From: Mucilaginibacter sp. PAMC 26640
Lineage (GTDB): Bacteria > Bacteroidota > Bacteroidia > Sphingobacteriales > Sphingobacteriaceae
Direction of reading: 5' to 3'
DNA length: 64,000 bases
NCBI GenBank assembly: GCA_001596135.1
Contig: CP014773.1
Span: 2,046,001-2,110,000 of the forward strand
Part shown: piece by piece, positions 45,070-56,100 of the stretch
How the letters are laid out: each line of letters begins with the position of its first letter
Position numbering within the stretch: position 1 is the stretch's first letter
Translations under genes and position numbers: made by a program
The notes under the pieces: generated by a model
What the model was told of the DNA's origin: nothing
The model's input: the letters and a program-made list of their open reading frames with translations, nothing else
Database searches by the model: none

Positions 45070-46143
45070 TTATTTAGTTTTATCTTTTATGATCGTGATA
45101 ATTCCCGTACTGGTAGCTGAGTAAGAAATAGGTGTATTTTGTTTGATGATATTCAGTACTCTATCAATACTCTTTACATTTTTAAAATTCCCCGAGTAAC
45201 GAATTGCACGCAGCGTAGTATCTGCAATGCTGATCTTTACGTTATAACGGCGTTCTAAAACACGCGCTATCTCATCCATCGTGTTACTGTCAAAAACAAG
45301 CAGGTTGTCTTTCCAGCCAATATAATTATCCGTCTTATCGGGCGCAAACTCCGTAATTTGAATTTCGTTATACCTTTTTACAGGCATGTTATTAATGCCT
45401 GTTAAACCTGGTTCATTATTGGTACCATGGTTCCAGATACGCAGGGTTTGCTTTTGTTTAATGTGCATGCGATTGGTAGCATTAGCTTTTTGCCCCTTAT
45501 CTTCTATAGATATTTCGCCGTTTACAACCGCTGTTTCAAAGTAGGGATCGTTAGGATATGCCTTTAAATTAAACCGGGTACCAATATCCCTAACGATGTA
45601 ATTTTTGGTGTGCACTAAAAACGGAATATCCTTTTTGCCGGGGGCAATTTCAAAAAAGCCCTCACCTTCCAGATAAACAGTACGGGTTGTTTTACCAAAA
45701 TCCGCCCCATATTTAAGTACTGAACCAGAATTTAGCCAAACCACAGAACCATCTGTTAACGTGATTTTGCTTATTTGCCCCGGAACGGCTGCTAGTTGGT
45801 TAACAGTGGCTTTAAAAGGGGTGTTATTTTTAAACGGCAATAAGGTTACGATAAGCATCGCAGCCACGCTTAAAGCCACAGCCAACCATATTTTGACGGC
45901 CTTTCCTTTAGATGGCTGCAGATTGGTTTTGCTTAAAAATAATTGATAGGCCTTTTTTGTATCTACTATTCCGTGGGGTTTTGTGAGCAAGCTTAATTGC
46001 CATGCTTCGTACAACTGGGCAAAGTATTGTTCATTCTCCGGATGAGCATTCACCCAGTTTTTTACAACTTCTTTTTCCTCATCAGTGGTTTGCTTAGTAA
46101 TATATTTTACCAGCAGCATCTTTATGTATTCTTCTTCCTCCAT
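45070..46143 (-). CDS. FecR-family anti-sigma factor
   Basis: A 357-residue inner-membrane protein. The cytoplasmic N-terminus contains the DUF4880-like sigma-binding segment (TTDEEKEVVKNWVNAHPENE). One TM segment spans ~85-103 (KIWLAVALSVAAMLIVTLLP). The periplasmic part has the FecR domain (GQISKITLTDGSVVWLNSGS, LEGEGFFEIA) and a C-terminal DUF4974/STN-like domain. It transmits the signal from the SusC STN domain to the ECF sigma factor encoded divergently at 46355. Its 3' end is 162 bp from the SusC start. Confidence 0.93.
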   Translation of the reverse strand: MEEEEYIKMLLVKYITKQTTDEEKEVVKNWVNAHPENEQYFAQLYEAWQLSLLTKPHGIVDTKKAYQLFLSKTNLQPSKGKAVKIWLAVALSVAAMLIVTLLPFKNNTPFKATVNQLAAVPGQISKITLTDGSVVWLNSGSVLKYGADFGKTTRTVYLEGEGFFEIAPGKKDIPFLVHTKNYIVRDIGTRFNLKAYPNDPYFETAVVNGEISIEDKGQKANATNRMHIKQKQTLRIWNHGTNNEPGLTGINNMPVKRYNEIQITEFAPDKTDNYIGWKDNLLVFDSNTMDEIARVLERRYNVKISIADTTLRAIRYSGNFKNVKSIDRVLNIIKQNTPISYSATSTGIITIIKDKTK

Positions 46144-46354
46144 TTATTAGTGGTATGACAACTCATTGTTAAATTACCCCCAATATTTTTTTACTATTTT
46201 ATTAAATCAGTTGAATTATATTTGATATTTTAAACATTGGTCAATTAAGTTAACAGATTGATAAAATTGTTTTAATAAATCTTGCAGCCTTTCTGGATTT
46301 ACCCTAACTTGTTAAAGTTTTTTAAAAAGCCCCTATCTTTAAAGTTTAAGTTTA

Positions 46355-46912
46355 ATGTCAGAGGATAACGAAGTTTTATTAAGTAAGTTGATGAGTGGCG
46401 ATAAGCAGGCTTACGAATGGCTTTTTAATCGCTATTATGCAAAACTTACTTTTTTTGCCAATCGTTTTGTGAATGACATAGCTATTGCCGAAGAAATAAC
46501 CGGTGAAGTATTTTTTGTACTTTGGGAAAAGCGCGATCAACTAAAAATAAAATCTTCTATAAGTGCCTATCTGTATGGCATGACAAAAAACAGATGCATC
46601 AATTTTTTAAAGCATCAAAAAATAGAAAACCTGTATTTAAATTATTTGCTAAAAAATAATTTGGTGGATACGTGTGCAGCAGATACAGAAGCGGGTTATA
46701 ATGATAAAGAATTAGCTCAACAAATTCAATTTGCTGTTGATAGCCTGCCCGAAAAGTGCCGGCAGGTATTTATGATGAGTCGTTATGAGGATATGAAGTA
46801 TCGTGATATAGCTGCAAAGCTGAGTATATCGTCTAAAACAGTGGAGAGACATATGAGTATTGCGTTGGAACGACTGCGAAAAATATTGAAATACGTTTCT
46901 TATGTTATTTAG
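46355..46912 (+). CDS. ECF-type RNA polymerase sigma-70 factor
   Basis: A 185-residue sigma factor. Region 2 includes AYEWLFNRYYAKLTFFANRF and TGEVFFVLWEKRDQL. Region 4 includes LPEKCRQVFMMSRYEDMKYR followed by the helix-turn-helix AKLSISSKTVERHMSIALER. It resembles FecI-like ECF factors that drive SusCD operons. It is divergent from fecR, with 211 bp between the starts, not upstream in the same direction as is usual. TATCTTTA near 46334 resembles the TAnnTTTG -7 element and may be its promoter. Confidence 0.93.
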   Translation: MSEDNEVLLSKLMSGDKQAYEWLFNRYYAKLTFFANRFVNDIAIAEEITGEVFFVLWEKRDQLKIKSSISAYLYGMTKNRCINFLKHQKIENLYLNYLLKNNLVDTCAADTEAGYNDKELAQQIQFAVDSLPEKCRQVFMMSRYEDMKYRDIAAKLSISSKTVERHMSIALERLRKILKYVSYVI

Positions 46913-47563
46913 CATACAAGTTATGGAACCTGGCTTGCATGTATTTTAAGAATGTAATATGTTGATTTATTAGAACTGGAATTACAAATTTGTTCCATCT
47001 CCCCCCGGCAGTTTCGATAACAAACAATTTTTTGTTTTGCCACTTAGTTCCCAATTGAAAAATCATACCATAGTGCGACATAAATCAAAATCTGCTACCC
47101 CGGCCGAATTTGAACAGTTTGTATCAGATGTTAGAAGAAGTGAAGCCTCCCAGGACGAATTTGAACCATGTACTCGTTGGCGGTGAAGCTTCTATCAATC
47201 TTCACTTTTACGAAAAATTAATTTTTACTTACTGTTTTTTGCCAACATTGCCCATTTTTCGCAATTTAATTGCTTGTAGTAATAGCAGTATAACGGTAAA
47301 TAAAAATAATTAAAGTAATAGGAAATCTTAACTAAGACATACATATTTGTAGCAACAATAGTGAATAACAATTTCAATTGTTTTTCCGCTGTCCAATTAA
47401 CTTTGTAAGCTTAATTATAAAACCATATTCCTGATTAATTTATTTAACCAAATGCTTTCTAATCTGCATAATTAGGGGTTAATCTAGTCGGTTATTTCCA
47501 AATATGCAATATCCTGATCAGCATACGTACATACATATATACATATAAACCAATCCACCAATT
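46913..47563. other. 651-bp intergenic leader of second SusCD operon
   Basis: The gap has no convincing gene. Between 47080 and 47184 a frame reads SATPAEFEQFVSDVRRSEAS with normal composition, but it is short, starts with GTG and matches no family I know; it may be a relic. A run of ACATA-type repeats (47525-47548, acatacatatatacatata) lies about 20 bp before the SusC start. Confidence 0.45.
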
Positions 47564-50491
47564 ATGCAATTTAAACACTTACTTTTATTATGTTTCTTTG
47601 CTTTAACCTGTCTCTTTGTTCAGCCTGTTTTGGCACAGAACAAAGTTATTACGGGAAAAGTAACTGATGCAAAAGATGGCTCCACGCTACCTGGCGTATC
47701 TGTAGTTGTTAAAGGTTCAACTACCGGCACAAATACCGATGCCAATGGCCAATTTAAATTATCAGTGCCCGAAACTGGTGCTACTTTAGTATTCTCTTTT
47801 ATTGGGTATACCTCGCAGGAACTTGCCGCTACAGGCGCAGCTTTAAATGTTGCCCTGCAATCATCGTCCACAACGCTTAGCGAGGTAGTCGTGGTAAGCG
47901 TAGGGTATGGCTCTCAACGTAAAAAAGACGTTACCGGCGCGGTTGGAAGCATTAGCTCAAAAGATTTCAACCAGGGTGCTATTGTTAACCCATTGTCGCA
48001 AATACAAGGTAAAGTTGCGGGGGTAAATATTACACAACAGGGTGGTAACCCAAACAGTGAAGATGCCGGTATTTCCATACGCGGGCAAACTTCAATCACC
48101 GGGAACCAATCTCCATTATTTGTAATTGATGGTGTTGCCACAACAGGGAACTCTCAATTTCAAAATCTTTCTCCTGCTGATATAGAATCATACGATGTTT
48201 TAAAAGATGCATCTGCAACTTCTATCTACGGTTCACGTGGTGCAAATGGGGTAATATTGGTTACTACGAAAAAAGGCCGCCAGGGCCGTGCACAAATTGA
48301 GTACACTGGCTTTGTAGGGATTTCTAACCAGGCAAAATATTACGACCTGTTAAACGCATCGCAATACTCGCAAGCGATCAGGCAAATTGACGGCGTTAAC
48401 CCGGCAACCTACGAAAAAGGCGGCAATGTAGACTGGCAGCGCGCTATTTCACGTACCGCTCTTACGCATAACAATAATATTGCGGTATCTGGCGGGGCAG
48501 CCGGGTTTAGCTACCGGGGTTCTGTAAATTATTCTTTACAAGATGGTACCATTATTAATAACGGCAGAAAACAGCTAGGTTTTAGGTTCAATGCAGATCA
48601 AAAAGCACTTAATGACAAATTAGTATTGTCGTTAAATCTGTCAAATACCACCATATACCGTGATCGGCTTACCGATGGTGCGCCGCTTAACCGTTATATT
48701 TTTAACGCTCCACCAACTTATCCAATCAGAAACGCCGATGGTTCATATAATACCTTCACAGATTTTGACCTGGCAAACCCGCTGTTGCACTTGCTTGAAA
48801 CTACCAGCACTGCTACCACTTATCAAACATTAGGTAACTTTTCTGTAAACTATAATTTGCTTCCATCACTAAAGATTGGTGGTACCGGCGTATTGATACA
48901 TGATAATACCCTGAGCCATTATTTCCAGCCAGCATTTCCGGGCGAAGGGAATTTAAACACAGCAACGCAACGAAGTGATAACAACAACTCGTACCAAAGT
49001 AATGCTCACATTGATTACAATGAGTCGTTCGGTAAACACAACATATCAGCAACTGCTGTATATGAGTATAACGATTTTTACACTGAATATTTCTCCGCAC
49101 AAGGCTATAACTACCTGGTTCCAGAAAATTTAGACAACGTTTTACAAGGAGGCGACGCATCCAGAAATCAAATTAATTCGGGGAAGGATAACTACAAGAT
49201 CATCTCTTTTCTTGCCCGTTTAAATTACAATTACAATAACAGGATTTATTTGACCGCTTCGGTACGTCGTGATGGTTCTGATAAATTTGGACCAGATCGT
49301 CATTATGGTACTTTTCCGGCGGTGAGCGTTGCTTATCGTTTGAAATCAGATCTGTTAAAAAATGTTAGCTGGATAGATGATATGAAGATCCGTGCAGGTT
49401 ACGGTGTAGTGGGTAACTCAAGTGCCTTGAACCCTTACCAAAACCTTACGCTTTATGGTGCCGGACAAAAATATTTTGACGGAAGTAATTCATCTTTCCC
49501 ATACCCAAGCAGCTATACTTATATACAAAATGCAAATCGCGATTTGCAATGGGAAGAACGTAAAGGTAGAAACGTAGGTATTGATTTCTCTTTATTTAAC
49601 AACCGTTTATCGGGTGATATCAACTATTACAATGATAAAACCGATAAAATGATCTATAACTATGGTGTACCTACTCCGCCATTTTTCGTGAATACGATAT
49701 TTGCAAACGTAGGTTCATTAACGAACAAGGGTTTAGAAGTTGCGCTTACAGGGCAGGTTGTAAAAAGTTCAAACTTCAACTGGAGTGTAAACGGGCAGAT
49801 CACCTTCAATAAAACGAAGATTACCAGCCTTTCCGGAACTTACAACGGCTTCACTTTAGCATCAGACCAAATCATTACGGCTAGCGCTTCCGGCCGTGGT
49901 TTAAGCTCAAGCCAGTTAACCTATCTAAAGCCGGGTTACCCGATTGATGTGTTTTATCTAAATCATTTTGAAGGCATTGATGCCGACGGAAATACTATTT
50001 TAAGTGAGGATAAACGTTATATCGATCCAAACCCTAAGTTTAATTACGGTATAGGTAACACTTTTGCCTATAAAAACTGGAGTTTTAACTTTTTCTTCAG
50101 AGGTGTATACGGACAGAAAATATTTAACAATCCACGACTTATTTTCACTACACTTTCAAGATTACCGGGCAACAACGTAACGGTTGAAGCACTCACAAGC
50201 GGCAATAAAGATGTTCGTATTTCTGACAAATTCTTAGAAAATGCATCCTACCTGCGTTTAGATAACGCTTCTTTAGGTTATACCTTTAAAAATATCAAAG
50301 GCCTGTCTAACCTGCGGGTTTATTTAGCGGGTAACAACATTTTTGTTATTACCAAATACAAAGGTTTAGATCCGGAATTTGCGCCGAACTCTCATTACGT
50401 AGATGGTGGTACCAGCAATAGTACAGGTACAATACAATCATACCCTAAATCAAGAGCGTTTACGCTTGGAGCCAATGTGTCGTTCAAATAA
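47564..50491 (+). CDS. SusC/RagA TonB-linked outer-membrane receptor
   Basis: A 975-residue transporter with a signal peptide (ending QPVLAQ). It has a CarboxypepD_reg-like domain (ITGKVTDAKDGSTLPGVSVV), the plug signatures VSVGYGSQRKKDVTGAVGSI and SIRGQTSITGNQSPLFVIDG, and a beta-barrel ending TLGANVSFK. It lacks the STN domain of the other SusC here, so it is not wired to a FecR anti-sigma factor and must be regulated otherwise. The SusD partner gene follows after 26 bp. The two SusC proteins are clearly different subfamilies, not a recent duplication. Confidence 0.95.
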   Translation: MQFKHLLLLCFFALTCLFVQPVLAQNKVITGKVTDAKDGSTLPGVSVVVKGSTTGTNTDANGQFKLSVPETGATLVFSFIGYTSQELAATGAALNVALQSSSTTLSEVVVVSVGYGSQRKKDVTGAVGSISSKDFNQGAIVNPLSQIQGKVAGVNITQQGGNPNSEDAGISIRGQTSITGNQSPLFVIDGVATTGNSQFQNLSPADIESYDVLKDASATSIYGSRGANGVILVTTKKGRQGRAQIEYTGFVGISNQAKYYDLLNASQYSQAIRQIDGVNPATYEKGGNVDWQRAISRTALTHNNNIAVSGGAAGFSYRGSVNYSLQDGTIINNGRKQLGFRFNADQKALNDKLVLSLNLSNTTIYRDRLTDGAPLNRYIFNAPPTYPIRNADGSYNTFTDFDLANPLLHLLETTSTATTYQTLGNFSVNYNLLPSLKIGGTGVLIHDNTLSHYFQPAFPGEGNLNTATQRSDNNNSYQSNAHIDYNESFGKHNISATAVYEYNDFYTEYFSAQGYNYLVPENLDNVLQGGDASRNQINSGKDNYKIISFLARLNYNYNNRIYLTASVRRDGSDKFGPDRHYGTFPAVSVAYRLKSDLLKNVSWIDDMKIRAGYGVVGNSSALNPYQNLTLYGAGQKYFDGSNSSFPYPSSYTYIQNANRDLQWEERKGRNVGIDFSLFNNRLSGDINYYNDKTDKMIYNYGVPTPPFFVNTIFANVGSLTNKGLEVALTGQVVKSSNFNWSVNGQITFNKTKITSLSGTYNGFTLASDQIITASASGRGLSSSQLTYLKPGYPIDVFYLNHFEGIDADGNTILSEDKRYIDPNPKFNYGIGNTFAYKNWSFNFFFRGVYGQKIFNNPRLIFTTLSRLPGNNVTVEALTSGNKDVRISDKFLENASYLRLDNASLGYTFKNIKGLSNLRVYLAGNNIFVITKYKGLDPEFAPNSHYVDGGTSNSTGTIQSYPKSRAFTLGANVSFK

Positions 50492-50517
50492 CATTACAGA
50501 ATTAGAATATTAAAAAC

Positions 50518-52068
50518 ATGAGAAAGAAATTAATATATATATTACCGGCTTTGTGTGCTGCAGCAGCAATAATTAGTGGCTGTACAAAACTGGATAGCCA
50601 AGTTTATAACCAGGTACAACCCGGAGATTTTTTTAAGACTCCGCAGCAGACCAGTGCATTTCTGGCGCAGGCATACACGCCCATGACCAACATTCCCGCT
50701 AATGCTGTATTCCAGAACAACGAAGCATCATCAGACGAAATGATTGTGCCAACCAGGGGAAATGACTGGTATGACGGCGGTAAGTGGCAGTCGATCTGGT
50801 TGCACACCTTTCTGTTCGATATCGATAACATCAATAATGCCTGGAATGATATAAGCAGCGGCATTGGAAAAAGCAACTTAGTTTTAACCACGCTTGCAAC
50901 ACTGCCAGAATCAAATAAACCAGCTAATGCTGCGCAGGTAACTGCGGAAATAAAGGTATTAAGGGCCTATTACTATTTCATGTTTATGGATATGTTTGGT
51001 AATGTGCCTTTAGTTACAGATTTTAACCAGGATCCTACTACCATTGTACAATCTTCCAGAAAAGATACTTATGCTTTCCTTTTAAAAGAGGTTGAAGATA
51101 ATGTCGAATTACTTTCTGATAAATCAGCAGCTAGCTATGGCCGCATGACCAAATGGGGCGGCTACATGCTTTTGTCTAAATTGTATCTTAACGCTCAGGT
51201 TTATACAGGCGTACCACAATGGCAAAAAGCTGCCGATGCAGCTGATAAGGTGATTAAATCAGGTAAGTATAGTTTGGCTCCAGATGTATTGTCAAACTTT
51301 GTTGTAGTGAACGAGGGCTCGCCTGAAAATATTTTTGTTGTCCCTTTTGATAACATCAATATTCCCGGGAATGGTATCGTAACTTCTACATTGAACTACA
51401 ACAATATTTTCACCTATAATTTAACCGGCAGGCCCAACAACGGATTTTGTGCGCCAACCGCTTTTTATAACAGCTTTACCGATGGTGATGACAGGAAGAA
51501 AATGTGGGCTGTTGGCCAGCAATTTAGTTCTGCAGGTGCACCACTAACAGACGACGCCACAAAATTACCGGTAATTTTAAACCCTAATTTTACGGATTTA
51601 AGCAATGCCTCTGATGCATTTAAATTTGTTGGTGCACGTAGTATCAAATATGCGCCGCAGCCGGGTACAAACGGTAACAACAGCAATGATGGTGTTATCT
51701 TCAGGTTAGGTGATGCTTATTTAATGCAAGCAGAAGCCTTATTGCGATTAGGTAATGCGGGCGATGCACTTACTTTGGTAAATGCTATCAGGAGCAGGTC
51801 TGGTTTAACCACTGCATGGACAACAGCTGATCTTACCTTGCCAAATCTGCTTGCAGAACGTGGCCGTGAAATGGCTTGGGAAGGATGGCGCCGTAATGAC
51901 CTGATCAGGTTTGAAATTGCCGACAATATCCCATATTTTACCGGTGCAAGGGTACCATCAAAAAGTGCAGATCCTGGTGATAAGCACACGTTGATATTCC
52001 CTATTCCACAACAACAATTAATTACCAATATTAAATTGGTTCAAAACCCAGGATACCCTGGTAAATAA
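50518..52068 (+). CDS. SusD/RagB-family nutrient-binding outer-membrane lipoprotein
   Basis: A 516-residue lipoprotein (lipobox AAIISGCTK). SusD features are QTSAFLAQAYTPMTNIP at the N-terminus, EIKVLRAYYYFMFMDMFGNV, the VPLVTDF segment, and the C-terminal LLAERGREMAWEGWRRNDLI. It would bind substrate at the surface above the SusC pore encoded upstream. A strong terminator follows 20 bp after the stop, closing the SusCD operon. Substrate unknown; no degradative enzyme is linked. Confidence 0.95.
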   Translation: MRKKLIYILPALCAAAAIISGCTKLDSQVYNQVQPGDFFKTPQQTSAFLAQAYTPMTNIPANAVFQNNEASSDEMIVPTRGNDWYDGGKWQSIWLHTFLFDIDNINNAWNDISSGIGKSNLVLTTLATLPESNKPANAAQVTAEIKVLRAYYYFMFMDMFGNVPLVTDFNQDPTTIVQSSRKDTYAFLLKEVEDNVELLSDKSAASYGRMTKWGGYMLLSKLYLNAQVYTGVPQWQKAADAADKVIKSGKYSLAPDVLSNFVVVNEGSPENIFVVPFDNINIPGNGIVTSTLNYNNIFTYNLTGRPNNGFCAPTAFYNSFTDGDDRKKMWAVGQQFSSAGAPLTDDATKLPVILNPNFTDLSNASDAFKFVGARSIKYAPQPGTNGNNSNDGVIFRLGDAYLMQAEALLRLGNAGDALTLVNAIRSRSGLTTAWTTADLTLPNLLAERGREMAWEGWRRNDLIRFEIADNIPYFTGARVPSKSADPGDKHTLIFPIPQQQLITNIKLVQNPGYPGK

Positions 52069-52088
52069 TATTAATTTACTTTAGTATA

Positions 52089-52126
52089 ACGTGCTGCAAT
52101 TGAGTTTTGCAGCACGTTTTTGTTTT
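52089..52126 (+). terminator. intrinsic terminator after SusCD operon
   Basis: ACGTGCTGCAA (52089-52099) and TTGCAGCACGT (52107-52117) form a perfect 11-bp stem with a 7-nt loop, followed by TTTTGTTTT. A textbook terminator for the plus strand. Confidence 0.9.
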
Positions 52127-52149
52127 ATATTGCATCCTGATAAATTTAA

Positions 52150-53070
52150 ATGAAAAGATGGCTGATACCTTTGGGGATATTATTTGTGCTGGCGTTAACT
52201 GCTTTAATCCCCATAAGGCAAACCTCTCAATTAATCATTAACTCATCATATTATAACGTATATCAAAACCTTGCAACGGCTACAGGTTGGGTCAAATGGT
52301 TCCCTTACTTTAAAAGTAACGCAGCCGTTATATCGCGGGATAAAGGCGGATTTAAGATTACAAACGCTTTGTCAGCGGTAGTGTTAAAACAAATTGGTTT
52401 GGGCGCTTTCCAAATTGAAGTTACCCTGGGTAATAATATTGTACAATACGATTGTTCTGTAACGGCTAGCGATACAATGGGCGTAGCGAAATTGAATGTG
52501 AGCCGCCGCACTGGTTTACTCAAGTATCTTTGGTTGTATGTGAAGGATTTTAATGATGACACATTTGCCTATAATTTAAAAAACTATTTAGAAGATCCCC
52601 TCCAATATTATGGCTTTGCAATAAAAAATCAGGTGGTAGAGAATAAGGTTATGATGGTAATTCGGCAAAAAAGTGCTCGTAATAATATTTGTCAAGACAA
52701 CCTTGCTGCTTTTAGATATCTGCTTAATTTTTCAACCAGCGAGAAATTGAAAATTACCGGTCCGGTAGAACTGCAATACGTCGCTTCTATGAGTGATTCA
52801 GCTGAAGTGATGATTGGCTTACCGGTAGCAAAAAAGCTTCCGCAGGCTATACGGATCCAATATATGGACACCTATGGAGGGAAAGTGCTGGTTGGCTATT
52901 TTAAAGGGAAATATAAAGACAGGCAAAAATTATATGCTGCTATGAACTTATATTTAGCCGACCATTATCTACACGAACAAACTAAACCTTTGGAGAAATT
53001 TAGTAACAACCAACTACCGGATAAAGATGAAAGTACAGTTGATTTGCAAATAATTATTCCATACGTCTGA
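52150..53070 (+). CDS. membrane-anchored SRPBCC-like protein
   Basis: A 306-residue protein with one N-terminal hydrophobic segment (WLIPLGILFVLALTALIPI), an uncleaved anchor or signal. What follows resembles a START/SRPBCC lipid-binding fold (SQLIINSSYYNVYQNLATAT, GWVKWFPYF), and the C-terminal part may be a second related domain. I recognise no catalytic residues. It starts 33 bp after the SusCD terminator stem, so it is probably a separate transcription unit, perhaps with the lipoprotein gene that follows. Confidence 0.55.
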   Translation: MKRWLIPLGILFVLALTALIPIRQTSQLIINSSYYNVYQNLATATGWVKWFPYFKSNAAVISRDKGGFKITNALSAVVLKQIGLGAFQIEVTLGNNIVQYDCSVTASDTMGVAKLNVSRRTGLLKYLWLYVKDFNDDTFAYNLKNYLEDPLQYYGFAIKNQVVENKVMMVIRQKSARNNICQDNLAAFRYLLNFSTSEKLKITGPVELQYVASMSDSAEVMIGLPVAKKLPQAIRIQYMDTYGGKVLVGYFKGKYKDRQKLYAAMNLYLADHYLHEQTKPLEKFSNNQLPDKDESTVDLQIIIPYV

Positions 53071-53135
53071 TGGTTATTTTACCTGTTTACAATACTTACT
53101 GGGAGATTTAAAAAAGGGGATAGGTGCACAATATT

Positions 53136-56100
53136 ATGCCAATGAAAAAGTACTTAAGAAAAACGCGGGTGGTTTATTTATGTATAATTGCCAGCACATT
53201 TTTTTGGTGCGCATGTAAACCTAAAAAGGCTGAACACAGCATTTTTAAAGCCCTTAATACAACGCAAACCCGGGTCAACTTTGTAAATAAAAATACAGAG
53301 GGGCCATCATTTAATATTCTTGACTACTTGTATTTTTACAATGGTGCTGGGATGGCATCAGCCGATTTTAATAACGACGGGCTGCAGGATCTCTATTTTG
53401 TATCTAACGAAAATGAGAACAAATTATATATCAATAAAGGAGGTCTCAGTTTTGAAGACGTCACTAAAAAGGCGGGCGTTTCAGGTTCAGGCAGCTGGAA
53501 AACGGGCGTAACGGTTGTAGATATCAATGGTGACGGACTGAAGGATATCTATATATCTGTAGTGAGCGGCTATAAAGGCTTTAAAGGTAAAAACCAACTT
53601 TTCATCAACAATGGTAACCTCACTTTTACAGAATCGGCAGCTAAGTATGGTTTAGACTTTGCCGGCTTTTCTACTCAGGCCTGTTTTTTTGATTACGACA
53701 AGGATGGCGACCTGGATATGTTCCTGCTTACCTCATCCGTACATGATAATAACTCTTACGGCGATGCTGCGCAACGCCTGGTTTATGACAAAAACGCAGG
53801 CGATCACTTGTTTAGGAACAATGGTGGTAAATTCACCGATGTTACCCAGAGATCCGGGATCTATGCCTCGGTTATCGGCTACGGGCTTGGTGTAAGTGTT
53901 GGAGATTTAAATAATGACGGCTGGGATGATATCTATGTAAGTAACGATTTTTTTGAACAGGACTATTATTATATCAACCAAAAGGATGGCACATTTAAAG
54001 AAGAGTTGAAGAACGCATTCGGGCATACGAGTTTATATTCCATGGGGAACACCATCAGTGATATCAATAAAGATGGTTACCTTGACGTGTTAAGTACCGA
54101 TATGTTGCCCGAGGAAATCAAAGCGCTTAAATCTACGGTTAATGACGAATCCCTTGATATTTACAACCAGCAAGTTAACTCAGGGTATTATTATCAGTAC
54201 ACAAAAAATTGCTTGCAGCTTAATGTGGGTAATGGCAAAAAATTTGTAGATATCAGCCTGTATTCGGGTGTATCTGCTACCGACTGGACATGGTCGCCAA
54301 TAGCACAGGACTTTGATATGGATGGACATAAAGACCTGTTTTTTTCTAATGGCATCAAAAGGCGCCTGAATGACATTGATTATATCAAATATATGAACGG
54401 TCAGGATAGCAACACGGGATTTGAAACCAACCGAACGTTTGATCAGACCAAATTAAACCTGATGCCTGCCGGCCAGGTGCACAATTACCTCTATCGTGGT
54501 GATGATCAGCTAAAGTTTACAGATATATCAGATGGTAATGATATGACAGCGCCGTCCATGTCATCAGGAAGCATCGCAGTTGATCTGGATAACGATGGCG
54601 ACCTGGAACTGGTTACCAATAATATGGACGAACCTGCTAGCATTTATCAAAACACTACGATTGAAAACAGCGGGAAACACAAGCCTGCGTTTTTAAATCT
54701 GAGTGTAAAATATAGCAAAGGCAACATAGACGGTATTGGTACAAAGCTGTATTTGCGTTCTGCCAAACAGGTAGATCATCAGGAAATCCAAACCAGCACA
54801 GCTTACGCAAGCACTCAAAGCAACAGTCTATTGTTTACATTTTCCCCCGGTGACAAACCCCTTGAACTATTAGTTGTTTGGCCGGATAATAGTTATCAGC
54901 TCATCAAAAACTTTGATCTGAATAAAAAATCGGTTATTAATTACAATAATGGCAAAACCCAACCAAGTGCTGATTTGGGCAATCTGATCAGCAACTTTAT
55001 AAAAGATCAGCAGCAGTTAAGCGCTGTAGATGTTAAAGCAACTGTCTTAGCAAATATTCCATCGTTTGACACGCCTGACTTTAACTATTACAACCTTTTA
55101 CCACATTCCTATTCGCCGCATAACCCTGCCGTTGCCGTTGCGGATGCGAATAAAGACGGTGTGGAAGATATTTATGTAGGGGGCATACCAGGTGAAGAAA
55201 AATATATATTGGCGGGCAATAAAGATGGCAAATTCAGCTGGGTAGGAGTGGATGCTTTTGCTGCCGCAAAGGAGCAGGGCGATTTTGAAGCAAAGTGGAC
55301 TGATGTAAATGGTGATGGCCTGCCGGATTTGGTGGTGATTAGCAGCAACCAGCCGTTTGTAGAAATGGAGAAAGCGGTGCAGCCGCGATTGTATATCAAC
55401 AAAGGCAATTTTAAGTTTACATATCAACCTCTGCCAAAAATAAACACGCTGGTATCGAATATATTGGCTTATGATTTTGATGGCGACGGATGGAAAGACC
55501 TGTTGTTTACCAGCGCCGTAAACTTTAAGGACTACACTAAAGATGCCACATCTGCCATATTAATGAACCACAACGGTGCCTTTGTGCCATCTGCCATCGC
55601 AGACTATTCCGCATTGAAAAGCATCCATTATATATCTGATATCGCAACTGCCGATATCGATCATAATGGGGAAGATGATCTAATAATCAGCTCGGAATGG
55701 CAACCGGTGCAAATCTTTCTGAAAAAGGGTAAAAAACTTGTTAAATTCTCCTCCCCCTTACTTGACGGGCAAAAGGGCTGGTGGCAGTCGGCTATAGTTA
55801 CCGATTTAGATGGTGATGGAAAAGCCGACCTGATTGCCGGTAACTGGGGCGAAAACAATAAGTATAACGTGAATAATGCGCAGCCACTGTATGCTTACAA
55901 TAACGATGTTGACAATAATGGAAAGAATGATTTGTTACTGTCTTATTTCTACAAGGAGCAATACTACCCGTTTAGACCGAAGAACGACCTGGAGCAGGAA
56001 CTACCTTATTTGAAGAAGGAATTTCTAAGTTTTCAAAAGATGGCCGATAAAACTACTGAGGAGATCTTCAAAGATAGGATCAGTGATAAAGGCCGCCTGG

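Noticed and set aside
47110..47313. A 67-codon open frame ahead of the second SusC
   Set aside because: No family features; a competing frame across 47080-47184 looks equally plausible, so neither is called.
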